Shown: positions 11,311 through 18,688, counted from the first letter of the stretch. The stretch: DNA of 19,013 bases from CAIWXH01 sp964555675 (GCA_964555675.1 CAZKTU010000119.1:1-19013); one strand, 5' to 3'. The notes: generated by a model from the letters alone, not told the origin. Numbers and translations: made by a program.

Positions 11311-13086
11311 ATGGCCACTATCACCACCGCAGAGGCGCCAGCCCCGGGGCGCAAGCCGCCGGTGCTCACCCGCCTCGTCCCCTACCTCGCCCCCTATCGC
11401 GCGCGGCTGCTCGGCGCCCTGGCCCTGGTGAGCATCGGCGCCGCGGCTCAGGCGGGCGGCCCGGCCCTGATCGGCCGCGCCATCGATACCGACATCAGCG
11501 CGGGCGACCTGCCCGGCCTCGGGCGCACCATGCTGCTGCTACTGGCCATCTACGTGGTCGGCCTGTTCGCCACGGCGGGGCAGGTCTTTCTCATGGGTAG
11601 CGTCGGGCAGCGCTTCCTGGCCGACCTGCGCCTGCAGGTCTTCGAGCGCGTGCAGCGCCTACCCCTGAGCTACTTCGACCGCAGCAAGGCCGGCGACCTG
11701 ATGTCGCGCCTGATCAACGACATCCAGCAGATCAACCAGCTGATCAGCCAGGGCCTCGTCCAGGTGATCGGCAACCTCTTCGCCCTGGCCGGGATCATCG
11801 TGGCCATGTTCCTGCTCAGCCCGCCCCTGGCCCTGGCCAGCTTCATCGTCGTGCCGGCCATGCTCTGGGCCACGGCGATCTTCGCCCGCCGCTCGCGCGG
11901 GGCCTTCCAGCGCACGCGCGAGACTATCGGCGACGTCTCGGCCCATCTACAAGAGGACCTGGCCGGGGTGCGGGTGGCCCAGGCCTACAACCGCACCGCC
12001 GACAGCGCCCGCCACTTCGCCGAGCATAATGCCGCCAACCGCGACGCCAACGTGCAGGCCGCCATGATCAGCGCCGCCTTCACCCCCGCCATCGGCCTGC
12101 TCAGCACCGTCGCCACAGTGATCGTGGCCGGCCTGGGCGGCTGGCTCTCGCTGCGCGGCGACTTGCCGGTCGGCACGGTGGTCGCCTTCTTCATCTACGT
12201 GCAGCAGTTCTTCCGCCCCATCCAGATCATCTCGAGCATCTATACCCAGCTCCAGGCCGCCGCCGCCGGCGCCGAGCGCATCTTCGACCTGCTCGACGAG
12301 CCCGACGCCGAAGTCGACGCCCCCGAGGCCAGCGAGCTGCCGCCCATTGTCGGCCGGATCGAGTTTGCGGGGGTCAGCTTCAGCTACCAGGCCGACCGGG
12401 GTGGCCTGCTCCAGCTGGCAGACGTCGACCTGGTCGCCGAGCCGGGGCAGAGCGTGGCCCTGGTGGGTCCGACGGGGTCCGGCAAGAGCACCCTGGTCAA
12501 CCTCATCCCGCGCTTCTACGACGTGAGCGCGGGGCGCGTGCTGGTCGACGGCCATGACGTGCGCGCCGTGACCCGCGCCAGCCTGCGCCGCCAGATCGGC
12601 ATCGTGCTCCAGGACAGCTTCCTCTTCGCCGGCAGCGTGGCCGAGAACATCCGCTATGGCCGCCTCGCGGCGACCGACGACGAGGTGCGGGCGGCCGCCG
12701 AGGCTGTGGGCGCCCACGGCTTCATCGAGGAGCTGCCCCAGGGCTACGCCACCAGGCTGGGCGAGCGCGGCTCGGGCCTGAGCCAGGGCCAGCGCCAGCT
12801 GCTGACCATCGCCCGCGCCCTGCTGGCCGACCCGCGCATCCTCATTCTCGACGAGGCGACCTCGAATGTCGACACCGCCACCGAGGCCCTCATCCAGCGC
12901 GCCCTCGAGCGGCTGCTCCACGGGCGCACCTCGTTCGTGATCGCCCACCGCCTCTCGACCATCCAGGGCGCCGACCAGGTGCTCGTGATCAAAGACGGCC
13001 GCGTCGCCGAGCGCGGCAACCACGCCGAGCTGCTGGCCCGGGACGGCATCTACGCCGAGCTGCACCGCCGCCAGTTCCGCGAGTGA
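11311..13086 (+). CDS. ABC exporter half-transporter (permease-ATPase), subunit with intact catalytic residues
   Basis: The 591-residue partner of the preceding gene has the same membrane-ATPase layout. Walker A GPTGSGKST is at 386-394, Walker B is ILILDEATS with catalytic E515, and the switch histidine is H546 (VIAHRLST). Its signature is LSQGQ (490-494) rather than LSGGQ. In a head-to-tail heterodimer, its Walker motifs pair with the LSGGQ of the first subunit to form the working site, while its LSQGQ faces the D498/Q529 site. TM288 has the same LSQGQRQLL and DEATSNVD pattern. The start is 2 bp after the upstream stop, with GGGAG as ribosome binding site, so the two are made together. Confidence 0.94.
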   Translation: MATITTAEAPAPGRKPPVLTRLVPYLAPYRARLLGALALVSIGAAAQAGGPALIGRAIDTDISAGDLPGLGRTMLLLLAIYVVGLFATAGQVFLMGSVGQRFLADLRLQVFERVQRLPLSYFDRSKAGDLMSRLINDIQQINQLISQGLVQVIGNLFALAGIIVAMFLLSPPLALASFIVVPAMLWATAIFARRSRGAFQRTRETIGDVSAHLQEDLAGVRVAQAYNRTADSARHFAEHNAANRDANVQAAMISAAFTPAIGLLSTVATVIVAGLGGWLSLRGDLPVGTVVAFFIYVQQFFRPIQIISSIYTQLQAAAAGAERIFDLLDEPDAEVDAPEASELPPIVGRIEFAGVSFSYQADRGGLLQLADVDLVAEPGQSVALVGPTGSGKSTLVNLIPRFYDVSAGRVLVDGHDVRAVTRASLRRQIGIVLQDSFLFAGSVAENIRYGRLAATDDEVRAAAEAVGAHGFIEELPQGYATRLGERGSGLSQGQRQLLTIARALLADPRILILDEATSNVDTATEALIQRALERLLHGRTSFVIAHRLSTIQGADQVLVIKDGRVAERGNHAELLARDGIYAELHRRQFRE

Positions 13087-13104
13087 GCAGGCTCAGCCAG
13101 CGTG

Positions 13105-13129
13105 GTTGCCTGAGCTTGTCGAAGGCAAC
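13105..13129. repeat. Inverted repeat carrying the CCTGAGCTTGTCGAAGG sequence
   Basis: GTTGCCT (13105-13111) and AGGCAAC (13123-13129) flank GAGCTTGTCGA. The inner sequence, or its complement CTTCGACAAGCTCAGG, is a dispersed intergenic repeat known in many bacterial genomes. It lies between convergent genes, a usual place for such elements. Confidence 0.5.
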
Positions 13130-13145
13130 ACGGTGTGGTGGGGCA

Positions 13146-13169
13146 CGGGGAGGGCCAGGCTCCTCCCCG
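13146..13169. terminator. Hairpin between the convergent ABC and acyltransferase genes
   Basis: CGGGGAGG (13146-13153), an 8-nt loop, CCTCCCCG (13162-13169): an 8-bp stem 60 nt after the ABC operon stop and 38 nt beyond the acyltransferase stop. A second weaker hairpin, CCGCCAC with GTGGTGG, follows. No U-tract is seen in either direction; together they probably form a bidirectional stop region. Confidence 0.45.
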
Positions 13170-13207
13170 CTAACCCCTCCCGCCACGAAAGTGTGTGGTG
13201 GCCCTAT

Positions 13208-14653
13208 CTAGAATAGCGACGTGCGGCCCTCGAGCTTACCGTCGATCGTGCCCTGGATGGTCTCGCGGACCATCTCGGTGAGGCCGAGCACGGTCAGCGG
13301 GTCGTCGGCCTCGCTGGGGTCGTACATATCGGTGCGGATCGGCTCGCAGAAGGTGATCGACCAGCGGGTCGGCAGGGGGATCACGCCGAGGGGCCCGAGC
13401 CAGGGGAAGAACGGGGTGAGCGGGAAGTAGGGCATGCCGAAGAGTTTGGCCACAGGCTCGGCGTTGGCGAGCATGGGGTAGATCTCCTCGGCCCCGACCA
13501 CGGCCACGGGCACGATCGGCGCCCTGGCGCGGATCGCCGCCTGCACGAAGCCGCCCCGCCCGAAGCGCGCCAGCTTGTAGCGATCTTTGTAGAGCTTGCC
13601 CACGCCCTTCAGGCCCTCGGGGAAGACACAGACCAGCTCGTCGCTCTCGAGCAGGCGCACGGCGTTCTCGGGCAGGCCGGGCACCTGGCCCAGGGCCGAG
13701 AGGGCCGGGGCCACGAAGGGCAGCGTGCTGAACCAATGCAGGTGCAGGCTGCGCACGATCCGGTCGATCCTGGCCGGGTGATCCTCGGCCACCGCCACGG
13801 CGATCATCGCGCCGTCCCAGGGCAGCACGCCGCTGTGGTTGGCCACCAGCAGGGCCCGCCCGTCCTCGGGCACATGCTCGAGGCCGGTGGAGCTGACCCG
13901 CCACCAGGTGCGGTACATGAAATTGAGGAATGGTCGCACCGCCTCGATCAGCTCGCGGTCCATCCCATAGGGGTCGGTGCTGTACTGGCCGCCGAGGCGG
14001 CGCTTGAAGAACGCCACCTGCTCGTCGAGCTGGTAGCGCAGCACCATGCTGATCCCCTTCCAGAAGTCGGGGTCGAGGTAGTCTTTCAGGTCGATGCCGC
14101 GCAGCAGCTCGGTGACCTTATCGGCCTGCTCCTCGCTCATGCGGCGCAGATTGTCGGCGGCCAGCCTGAGGCTGCCGGCGGCCATTGCGCCCAGGTTCGC
14201 CATCTGGCCGCCGGCCTGCTCGGCCATGCTGCGCACCTCGGCCTCGGCATCATACAGACTGGCCGCCGTCAGGCCTGCGATCGGCACCTCCTCGTCGGGG
14301 GTCGACCCGGCCTGGGCGTCGCTCCACAGCGGGGCCGGGGCGGCCACGCGGGCGGGCGTCGGGGCGGCCACATGGACGGGGATCTCCTCCGCCGTCACGG
14401 GCGCGGGGGCCGACCTGGGGCGGCGCTTCTTCGCGGCGGGCGGCTCGGGCGCCTTGGCGGCCTTGGCGGCGGGGCTGGCCACCTTGGCGCGACGCTTCTT
14501 CGTGGCGGGCGGCTCGGCGGGCGGCGCGACGAGGGCGAGGCCGTTGGTGGGGGGCTGGGGCCCCTCGGCATCGAGCAACTCGGCCGCCAGATCCTCGACC
14601 TCGGCGGGGGGCGCCTCATGGGGCAGCCCGTTCGGGCTCGTATCGTCGCTCAT
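13208..14653 (-). CDS. PlsC-like lysophospholipid/glycerolipid acyltransferase with long low-complexity N-terminus
   Basis: The 481-residue protein has an acyltransferase domain from about residue 240. NHSGVLPWDG (272-281; H273 and D280) is the active-site block, with six residues between His and Asp as in a subset of PlsC relatives, and FPEGLKG (344-350) is the acceptor-binding block; a PIVPVAVVG segment follows (379-387). It should transfer an acyl chain onto a glycerolipid at the membrane. The first 110 residues are Ala/Pro-rich with two basic clusters (TKKRRAK, AKKRRPR), followed by a helical stretch (130-225) unlike ordinary PlsC. The start has AAGGAG 7 nt upstream and lies 3 bp after the SDR gene stop. 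As I recall, Mycobacterium tuberculosis has a similar epimerase-acyltransferase pair (Rv0501-Rv0502), which suggests an old functional partnership. Confidence 0.85.
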   Translation of the reverse strand: MSDDTSPNGLPHEAPPAEVEDLAAELLDAEGPQPPTNGLALVAPPAEPPATKKRRAKVASPAAKAAKAPEPPAAKKRRPRSAPAPVTAEEIPVHVAAPTPARVAAPAPLWSDAQAGSTPDEEVPIAGLTAASLYDAEAEVRSMAEQAGGQMANLGAMAAGSLRLAADNLRRMSEEQADKVTELLRGIDLKDYLDPDFWKGISMVLRYQLDEQVAFFKRRLGGQYSTDPYGMDRELIEAVRPFLNFMYRTWWRVSSTGLEHVPEDGRALLVANHSGVLPWDGAMIAVAVAEDHPARIDRIVRSLHLHWFSTLPFVAPALSALGQVPGLPENAVRLLESDELVCVFPEGLKGVGKLYKDRYKLARFGRGGFVQAAIRARAPIVPVAVVGAEEIYPMLANAEPVAKLFGMPYFPLTPFFPWLGPLGVIPLPTRWSITFCEPIRTDMYDPSEADDPLTVLGLTEMVRETIQGTIDGKLEGRTSLF

Positions 14654-14656
14654 GAT

Positions 14657-15646
14657 CTAGCTCCTTCGAGAGAGGAAGGCCCGCAGGGCCTCCTCGGAAG
14701 TCTCGCGGCTGAGCGTGGCGCTTCCGTTGGCCCGCAGGGTCGCCAGGGCCTCGGCGGCCGAGTGGGCCGGCGCCCAGCCCAGCTCGGCGCGGGCGCGGCG
14801 CAGGTCGGCCACGCAGCTGTGGCGCAGGAAGCCGATGTCATAGGGCCAGGAGCCCAGGATCGCGCTGTTGCCCATCGCGATGGCCAGATTGACCATCTGC
14901 TCGAGCAGAGCCACGGGCTGGCGCCCGGCCAGCTTGATCACCTGCGAGAGGCAGAGGGTGTCCTCGGCGGCGAGGTTGATCGGCCCGTTGAAGCTGGCCA
15001 GGGCCGCGCGGGCGAAACCCTCGGCCGCGTCGTCGATATGCAGCACCTGCACGCAGGGGTCGAAGCCGACCAGCATACGCGGCCCGCTCTGGGACAGGTA
15101 GTTGACGAAGGGCGACCAGCCGCCCAGCAGGGGGGCGCAGCGCACCGGCACGATCGCGAGGCCGGGGTGCTGGGCGACGAACTCGGCCACGAACTGCTCG
15201 ACCTCGGCGTAGTCGCGCAGCACCCCGGGGGCGTTACTGCGCACGATCGGCCGGTCCTCGTCGATGAAGGTCGGGTTGAGCGGGCTGGCCCCGTAGACGC
15301 GGGTGTGGCTGCGCAGCAGCACCCGCCTCACCCCGGCCCCGGCGCTGGCGCCCAGCAGCTCCATGGTGCCGAGCACATTCTGCTGGACGGCCTCCTCGCG
15401 GCTGCTCGCGGGGCGCTCGGCCCCGGCGAAGGCGAGGTGCAGCACCACCTCGACGCCCTCCGAGCGCAGCAGCTCGAGCAGCTGACGCCCGGCCAGCCTG
15501 GCGGTCAGATACTCGGCGCGGCCGATCGGCGCGGGCGGCGTGCCCTGGCCGAGGCCGATGACCGTCACGGCGGGGTCGGCGCTGAGGAGCTGGGCCACCT
15601 TGGCCCCGAGCAACCCATCGATACCGTTGATAAAGACCCTGGTCAT
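14657..15646 (-). CDS. NAD-dependent epimerase/dehydratase-like (extended SDR) protein lacking the YxxxK pair
   Basis: The 329-residue protein has a Rossmann nucleotide-binding motif GIDGLLG (8-14) and the SDR layout, with RSHTRVYGA (112-120) at the usual Ser/Thr site. The expected Y-A-R-D-K catalytic segment reads V-L-R-D-Y (142-146), so Tyr is V142 and Lys is Y146; taking Y146 as the tyrosine instead puts E150 at the lysine place. The protein may thus bind NAD(P) without epimerase activity. Its start overlaps the doc-like gene stop by 4 bp (ATGA), with AGGGAG upstream, and it is followed 3 bp later by the acyltransferase gene. A role in lipid or envelope modification is inferred from that neighbour only. 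Confidence 0.85.
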   Translation of the reverse strand: MTRVFINGIDGLLGAKVAQLLSADPAVTVIGLGQGTPPAPIGRAEYLTARLAGRQLLELLRSEGVEVVLHLAFAGAERPASSREEAVQQNVLGTMELLGASAGAGVRRVLLRSHTRVYGASPLNPTFIDEDRPIVRSNAPGVLRDYAEVEQFVAEFVAQHPGLAIVPVRCAPLLGGWSPFVNYLSQSGPRMLVGFDPCVQVLHIDDAAEGFARAALASFNGPINLAAEDTLCLSQVIKLAGRQPVALLEQMVNLAIAMGNSAILGSWPYDIGFLRHSCVADLRRARAELGWAPAHSAAEALATLRANGSATLSRETSEEALRAFLSRRS

Positions 15647-16044
15647 AGGGCGCTCCCTGGCTCGCTGATGCTGTCACGCAGCCACTGCTCGAGCCCCTCT
15701 TTGTCGATATCCGAGTTGTTGAGCGCGCGGAAGACGTAGGACAGCTCGCCAACGCCGATCTCGGGGCGAAGAGCCGCGCCGTTGATCTCGAGGAAGCGCA
15801 GCAGCGCCAGCAGGGCCGTGGCGTCGTTGGCGCCCATGAACGGGTGGCTCTTCACCAGCAGATAGACGATCACCGAGGCTTTGCTGGCGAGGTCAGGGTA
15901 CAGCTCGGCGCCGAACATCTCCTGGAGTGGCGCGGTCAACACCGTCTGCAGACGGTCCTGGCTCTTGATCCCCATCAGGCCGCCGTAGCGCTCGACGGCG
16001 AAGGCGTGCAGATCGAGCAGCTCGTCCCGCGTGAGGTAGTTCAT
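15643..16044 (-). CDS. doc: Doc/Fic-family (death-on-curing) toxin-like protein with degenerate Fic motif
   Basis: The 133-residue protein matches the Doc family: LTRDELLDLHAFAVERYGG at the N-terminus, the YPDLASKASVIVYLLVKSHPF middle, and TALLALLRFLEINGA after the motif. The catalytic block is HPFMGANDAT (67-76). Compared with phage P1 Doc (HxFxDANKR), H67, F69, A72 and N73 remain, but Asp is G71, Lys is D74 and Arg is A75. Doc phosphorylates elongation factor EF-Tu in the characterised case; here the phosphate-binding residues are gone, so activity is doubtful. It lies 6 bp after a small antitoxin-like gene and its stop overlaps the SDR start, with no strong ribosome binding site of its own. 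A decayed toxin or a repurposed fold are both possible. Confidence 0.82.
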   Translation of the reverse strand: MNYLTRDELLDLHAFAVERYGGLMGIKSQDRLQTVLTAPLQEMFGAELYPDLASKASVIVYLLVKSHPFMGANDATALLALLRFLEINGAALRPEIGVGELSYVFRALNNSDIDKEGLEQWLRDSISEPGSAL

Positions 16045-16050
16045 AGGGCG

Positions 16051-16266
16051 CTACAGGCCGGCGAGCTGGCGGAAGGCCTTGTCGTACTTGTCGCTGATCC
16101 CCTTCGCCCACGCGCGCAGCTGGGGGCTCATCGGCCGCCGCAAAAGCACCTCCTGCTCGGTGAAGACGATCTCGACCAGCTCTTCGTCACCGAGCCCGGT
16201 CGCCCGTAGCCAACCCTGCACCACCTGCGGCAGATTCTCGCGCTCGACAGTGAAAGACCGGGGCAT
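16051..16266 (-). CDS. Small antitoxin-like protein upstream of the Doc-like gene
   Basis: The 71-residue acidic-basic protein has a short beta-rich N-terminal part (FTVERENLPQVVQGWLRATGL, then VEIVFTEQEVLLRRP) resembling AbrB/SpoVT-type or related antitoxin DNA-binding folds. A helical C-terminal tail (SPQLRAWAKGISDKYDKAFRQL) could clamp a toxin. I do not recognise a precise family. Evidence for an antitoxin role is its size and its place 6 bp before doc. GGAGGA (16275-16280) lies 8 nt before the ATG, the best ribosome binding site of this small operon. Such antitoxins usually repress their own promoter, but only 58 bp separate it from lysS and no clear operator is seen; transcription may come from lysS. 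Confidence 0.65.
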   Translation of the reverse strand: MPRSFTVERENLPQVVQGWLRATGLGDEELVEIVFTEQEVLLRRPMSPQLRAWAKGISDKYDKAFRQLAGL

Positions 16267-16324
16267 ACAGGAAACTCCTCCAGGCTGTAGGGGCTGGCCA
16301 GGGGCCGACGCCGCGACCCCTCGG

Positions 16325-17800
16325 TCACGGCTGCTCGCGCTGACGCTTGTGCGGGAAGAGAATCACCTCGCGGATATTGGGCCGGTCGGCGAGCAGCATC
16401 AGGATGCGGTCGATGCCGATCCCCAGGCCGCCCGTCGGCGGCATGCCGTACATCAGCGCATTGAGAAAGTCCACGTCCATCTGGTGGGCCTCGTCGTCGC
16501 CGGCCGCGAAGTCGCGACCCTGCTCGAGGAAGCGCTGCTCCTGGTCGAAGGGGTCGTTCAGCTCGGTGAAGGCGTTCCCCAGCTCCATGCCCACGGCGAA
16601 GGCCTCGAAGCGCTCGGTGAAGGCCGGATCGTCGGGCTTGCGCTTCGCCAGGGGCGAGAGGGCCACGGGGTAGTCGACGATGAAGGTCGGCTGGACCAGC
16701 AGCGGCTGCACGAACTCGCTGAACAGCTCGTCGACCTGCTTGGCCCAGGTGGTCTTGCGCTCGACCTTGAGCCCCGCCGCGGCGATAGCCTCGTGCAGCG
16801 GGCCGAGCTCGCTCAGCTGGGCGATGTCGATGCCGGTGCGCTCGGCGATCGCCTCGGCCATGGGCAGGCGCTGCCACTCGCCGGCGAAGTCGACCGTCTG
16901 GCCCTGGTAGCTGGCCGTCGTCGTGCCGTTGACCGCCAGGCACATCTCGCGCATCAGATCCTCGACCAGGCGCATCATGTCGCTGTAGTCGGCGTAGGCC
17001 TGGTAGCACTCCATCATGGTGAACTCGGGGTTGTGGCTGCGGTCGACCCCCTCGTTGCGGAAGTTGCGCCCGATCTCGTAGACCCCCGGGAAGCCGCCCA
17101 CAATCAGCCGCTTGAGGTAGAGCTCGACGGCGATGCGCAGGTAGAGCTGCTGGCCCAGGGCGTTGTGGTAGGTGGTGAAGGGCCGGGCCACAGCGCCGCC
17201 GTAGATCGGCTGCAGCACCGGGGTCTCCACCTCGACGAAGCCGCGCCCGTCGAGCACCCGGCGCATGGCCGTCACGGCGGCCGAGCGGGCCCGGAAGACG
17301 TCGCGCACCTCGGGGTTGACGATCAGGTCGAGGTAGCGCTGGCGGTGCCGCTCCTCGACGTCGGTCAGGCCGGCCCACTTCTCGGGGGGCGGGTTGATCG
17401 TCTTGGTCAGCAGGGTCAGCGCGCTGACGAAGAGCGAGGGCTCGCCGGCCTTGGTGCGCCGCAGCGTGCCACTGGCCTGCACAATGTCGAAGGTGTCCAG
17501 ATCGTCGCGGAAGCGCTCGAACCACTCGTCGCCCAGGTCGGCCCGGCTGATCCAGAGCTGCATCGTGCCGGTGCCGTCCTCGATATGGGCGAAGGCGATC
17601 TTGCCCATGATCCGGCGGGCCCCGACGATGCGCCCGGCGATGGTCAGCGGCGCCTCTTCGGCGGCCAAGGCGTCGAAGCGGGACAGAGCCTCGCCGATGC
17701 TGTGGGTACGGGTTGAGCGCGTCGGAAACGGGTTGATGCCGGCCGCGCGCAGGCGCTCGAGCTTTGCCGCCCGCTGGGCTTGCAGGTCGTTCAGTTCCAT
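16325..17800 (-). CDS. lysS: Lysyl-tRNA synthetase, class II
   Basis: The 491-residue enzyme charges tRNA-Lys with lysine using ATP. It has the OB-fold anticodon-binding domain (about 50-145; AGRIVGARRIMGKIAFAHIED) and the class II catalytic core: ERHRQRYLDL, motif 2 in EIGRNFRNEGVDRSHNPEFT, and motif 3 in GGLGIGIDRILMLL near the C-terminus. I chose ATG 17800 (MELNDLQAQRAAKLERLRAAGINPFP) because it fits the family start and length. The frame stays open to 17905, but that extension runs through the greA terminator and is not coding. The ribosome binding site is weak. An extended -10 promoter candidate lies about 50 nt upstream. It sits next to greA as in several bacterial phyla. Confidence 0.97.
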   Translation of the reverse strand: MELNDLQAQRAAKLERLRAAGINPFPTRSTRTHSIGEALSRFDALAAEEAPLTIAGRIVGARRIMGKIAFAHIEDGTGTMQLWISRADLGDEWFERFRDDLDTFDIVQASGTLRRTKAGEPSLFVSALTLLTKTINPPPEKWAGLTDVEERHRQRYLDLIVNPEVRDVFRARSAAVTAMRRVLDGRGFVEVETPVLQPIYGGAVARPFTTYHNALGQQLYLRIAVELYLKRLIVGGFPGVYEIGRNFRNEGVDRSHNPEFTMMECYQAYADYSDMMRLVEDLMREMCLAVNGTTTASYQGQTVDFAGEWQRLPMAEAIAERTGIDIAQLSELGPLHEAIAAAGLKVERKTTWAKQVDELFSEFVQPLLVQPTFIVDYPVALSPLAKRKPDDPAFTERFEAFAVGMELGNAFTELNDPFDQEQRFLEQGRDFAAGDDEAHQMDVDFLNALMYGMPPTGGLGIGIDRILMLLADRPNIREVILFPHKRQREQP

Positions 17801-17852
17801 AGCGCTTCGTGCTAGTTCGCCAGGGCACGCTGCCCCGCAATCGCGTCGCCCT

Positions 17853-17861
17853 ATTTTACCA
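17853..17861 (-). promoter_or_regulatory. Candidate extended -10 promoter of lysS
   Basis: On the minus strand TGG-TAAAAT forms an extended -10 element directly beyond the greA terminator; no good -35 box is present. Transcription would start near 17846, about 46 nt before the lysS ATG. It would let lysS be expressed despite the terminator. Confidence 0.4.
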
Positions 17862-17866
17862 TGGAA

Positions 17867-17903
17867 CAAAACAGCCCCCCTTCCCGCTGCCGGGGAGGGG
17901 GGC
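17867..17903 (-). terminator. Intrinsic terminator of greA
   Basis: On the minus strand GCCCCCCT...AGGGGGGC pair over 8 bp, with three further pairs after one C-A mismatch, followed by TGTTTTGTT. A strong GC stem plus U-rich tail 26 nt beyond the greA stop is a standard rho-independent terminator. Confidence 0.8.
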
Positions 17904-17910
17904 AAGTGGG

Positions 17911-17926
17911 CCGGGGCGCGCCCCGG
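17911..17926. repeat. 16-bp perfect palindrome just after greA stop
   Basis: CCGGGGCGCGCCCCGG is self-complementary and begins 2 nt after the greA stop codon, before the terminator. It could form an additional 3'-end hairpin (6-bp stem, 4-nt loop). No other role is evident. Confidence 0.5.
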
Positions 17927-17928
17927 GC

Positions 17929-18402
17929 TTACTTCACTTTGACGATGGTCAGCTTCATCACGCCCGAGGGAGTCTGCACGGTGACCTTCTGGCGCGAGCG
18001 CTTGCCGAGGATGGCCGAGCCGATCGGCGACTCGTTGGAGATGCGGCCCTGCCGGGGGTTGGCCTCGGCGCTGCCGACGATCATCCAGGTCTCCTCCTCG
18101 CCGTCCTCGTCGAAGCGGACCGTCACCTGCGAGCCGACCCGCACCTCGCCGTTGCCGATCTGCTCCTCGTCGATCGTCTCGGCCCGCGAGAGCAAGCTCT
18201 TCAGTTCGCGGATGCGTCCCTCCAGTATTGCCTGGGACTTCTTTGCGTCCTCGTACTCGCCGCTCTCAGAGATATCCCCCAGCTCTTTGGCCGCGGCAAT
18301 TCGCTCCGCGACGCCCTTGCGCTCCACCGTCGTGAGCAGCTCCAGCTCGGCCTCGAGCTTGGCGCGGCCATCACGGGTCAGATACGTCGGCTTGTCTGTC
18401 AT
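17929..18402 (-). CDS. greA: Transcription elongation factor GreA
   Basis: The 157-residue protein has the N-terminal coiled-coil hairpin (about 8-75) with the acidic tip GDISESGEYEDAK; D43 and E46 are the residues that coordinate the second Mg2+ in the RNA polymerase channel. The C-terminal FKBP-like domain (about 80-157) includes GSAEANPRQGRISNESPIGSAILGK. GreA rescues backtracked RNA polymerase by stimulating transcript cleavage. GAGG (18413-18416) stands 10 nt before the ATG. The promoter is about 250 nt upstream, leaving a long leader with a terminator-like hairpin, so attenuation is plausible. A clear intrinsic terminator follows the gene. Confidence 0.97.
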   Translation of the reverse strand: MTDKPTYLTRDGRAKLEAELELLTTVERKGVAERIAAAKELGDISESGEYEDAKKSQAILEGRIRELKSLLSRAETIDEEQIGNGEVRVGSQVTVRFDEDGEEETWMIVGSAEANPRQGRISNESPIGSAILGKRSRQKVTVQTPSGVMKLTIVKVK

Positions 18403-18499
18403 TGTCGGTCTGCCTCTATTGCTGTTCCGGTCCGCCCGCAGGAGCTACAGCGTGGAAGGGCCGCTCGGGGTGGGTGGCGGACCCTGCTCCAGGGCGAAT

Positions 18500-18530
18500 G
18501 AAAAGAAGAAACTGAGAGTTGTGCTCTCAG
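18500..18530 (-). terminator. Intrinsic-terminator-like hairpin inside the greA leader
   Basis: On the minus strand CTGAGAG-CACAA-CTCTCAG is a perfect 7-bp stem, extendable by G-U and two A-U pairs, followed by TTTCTTCTTTTC. It sits about 120 nt after the predicted start of the greA transcript and about 100 nt before the ATG. No other minus-strand gene ends here, so it would stop or attenuate the greA transcript itself. Confidence 0.6.
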
Positions 18531-18654
18531 CTTGCCTACGGACCGAGGACTACATCGTCCTGCAGGGGTTGCTCGTCCCAACTACGCTCGCCAGGTCAGG
18601 GGCAGAGCGGCGCAGTGGTTCCGGCTACCCATTTTGTGTCCGTTGTACTTTGCA

Positions 18655-18683
18655 ATTATAGCGGCTCTCGAGCCCGTTGTAAA
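18655..18683 (-). promoter_or_regulatory. greA promoter
   Basis: On the minus strand TTTACA (18683-18678), a 17-bp spacer and a consensus TATAAT (18660-18655). It matches 11 of 12 core positions bar one or two and is the best promoter in the window. Start expected near 18648. Confidence 0.75.
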
Positions 18684-18688
18684 GAACC

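Noticed and set aside
13736..15739. 667-codon plus-strand open frame opposite the acyltransferase and SDR genes
   Set aside because: Composition is shadow-like and both minus-strand genes have recognisable motifs, ribosome binding sites and tight spacing.
16079..17716. 545-codon plus-strand open frame opposite lysS
   Set aside because: lysS is unmistakable on the minus strand.
17807..17852. Possible T-box or other riboswitch before lysS
   Set aside because: The leader is under 50 nt from the predicted start, far too short for a T-box or lysine riboswitch.
17801..17905. N-terminal extension of lysS to 17905
   Set aside because: It would run through the greA terminator stem and promoter candidate and does not resemble lysyl-tRNA synthetase.
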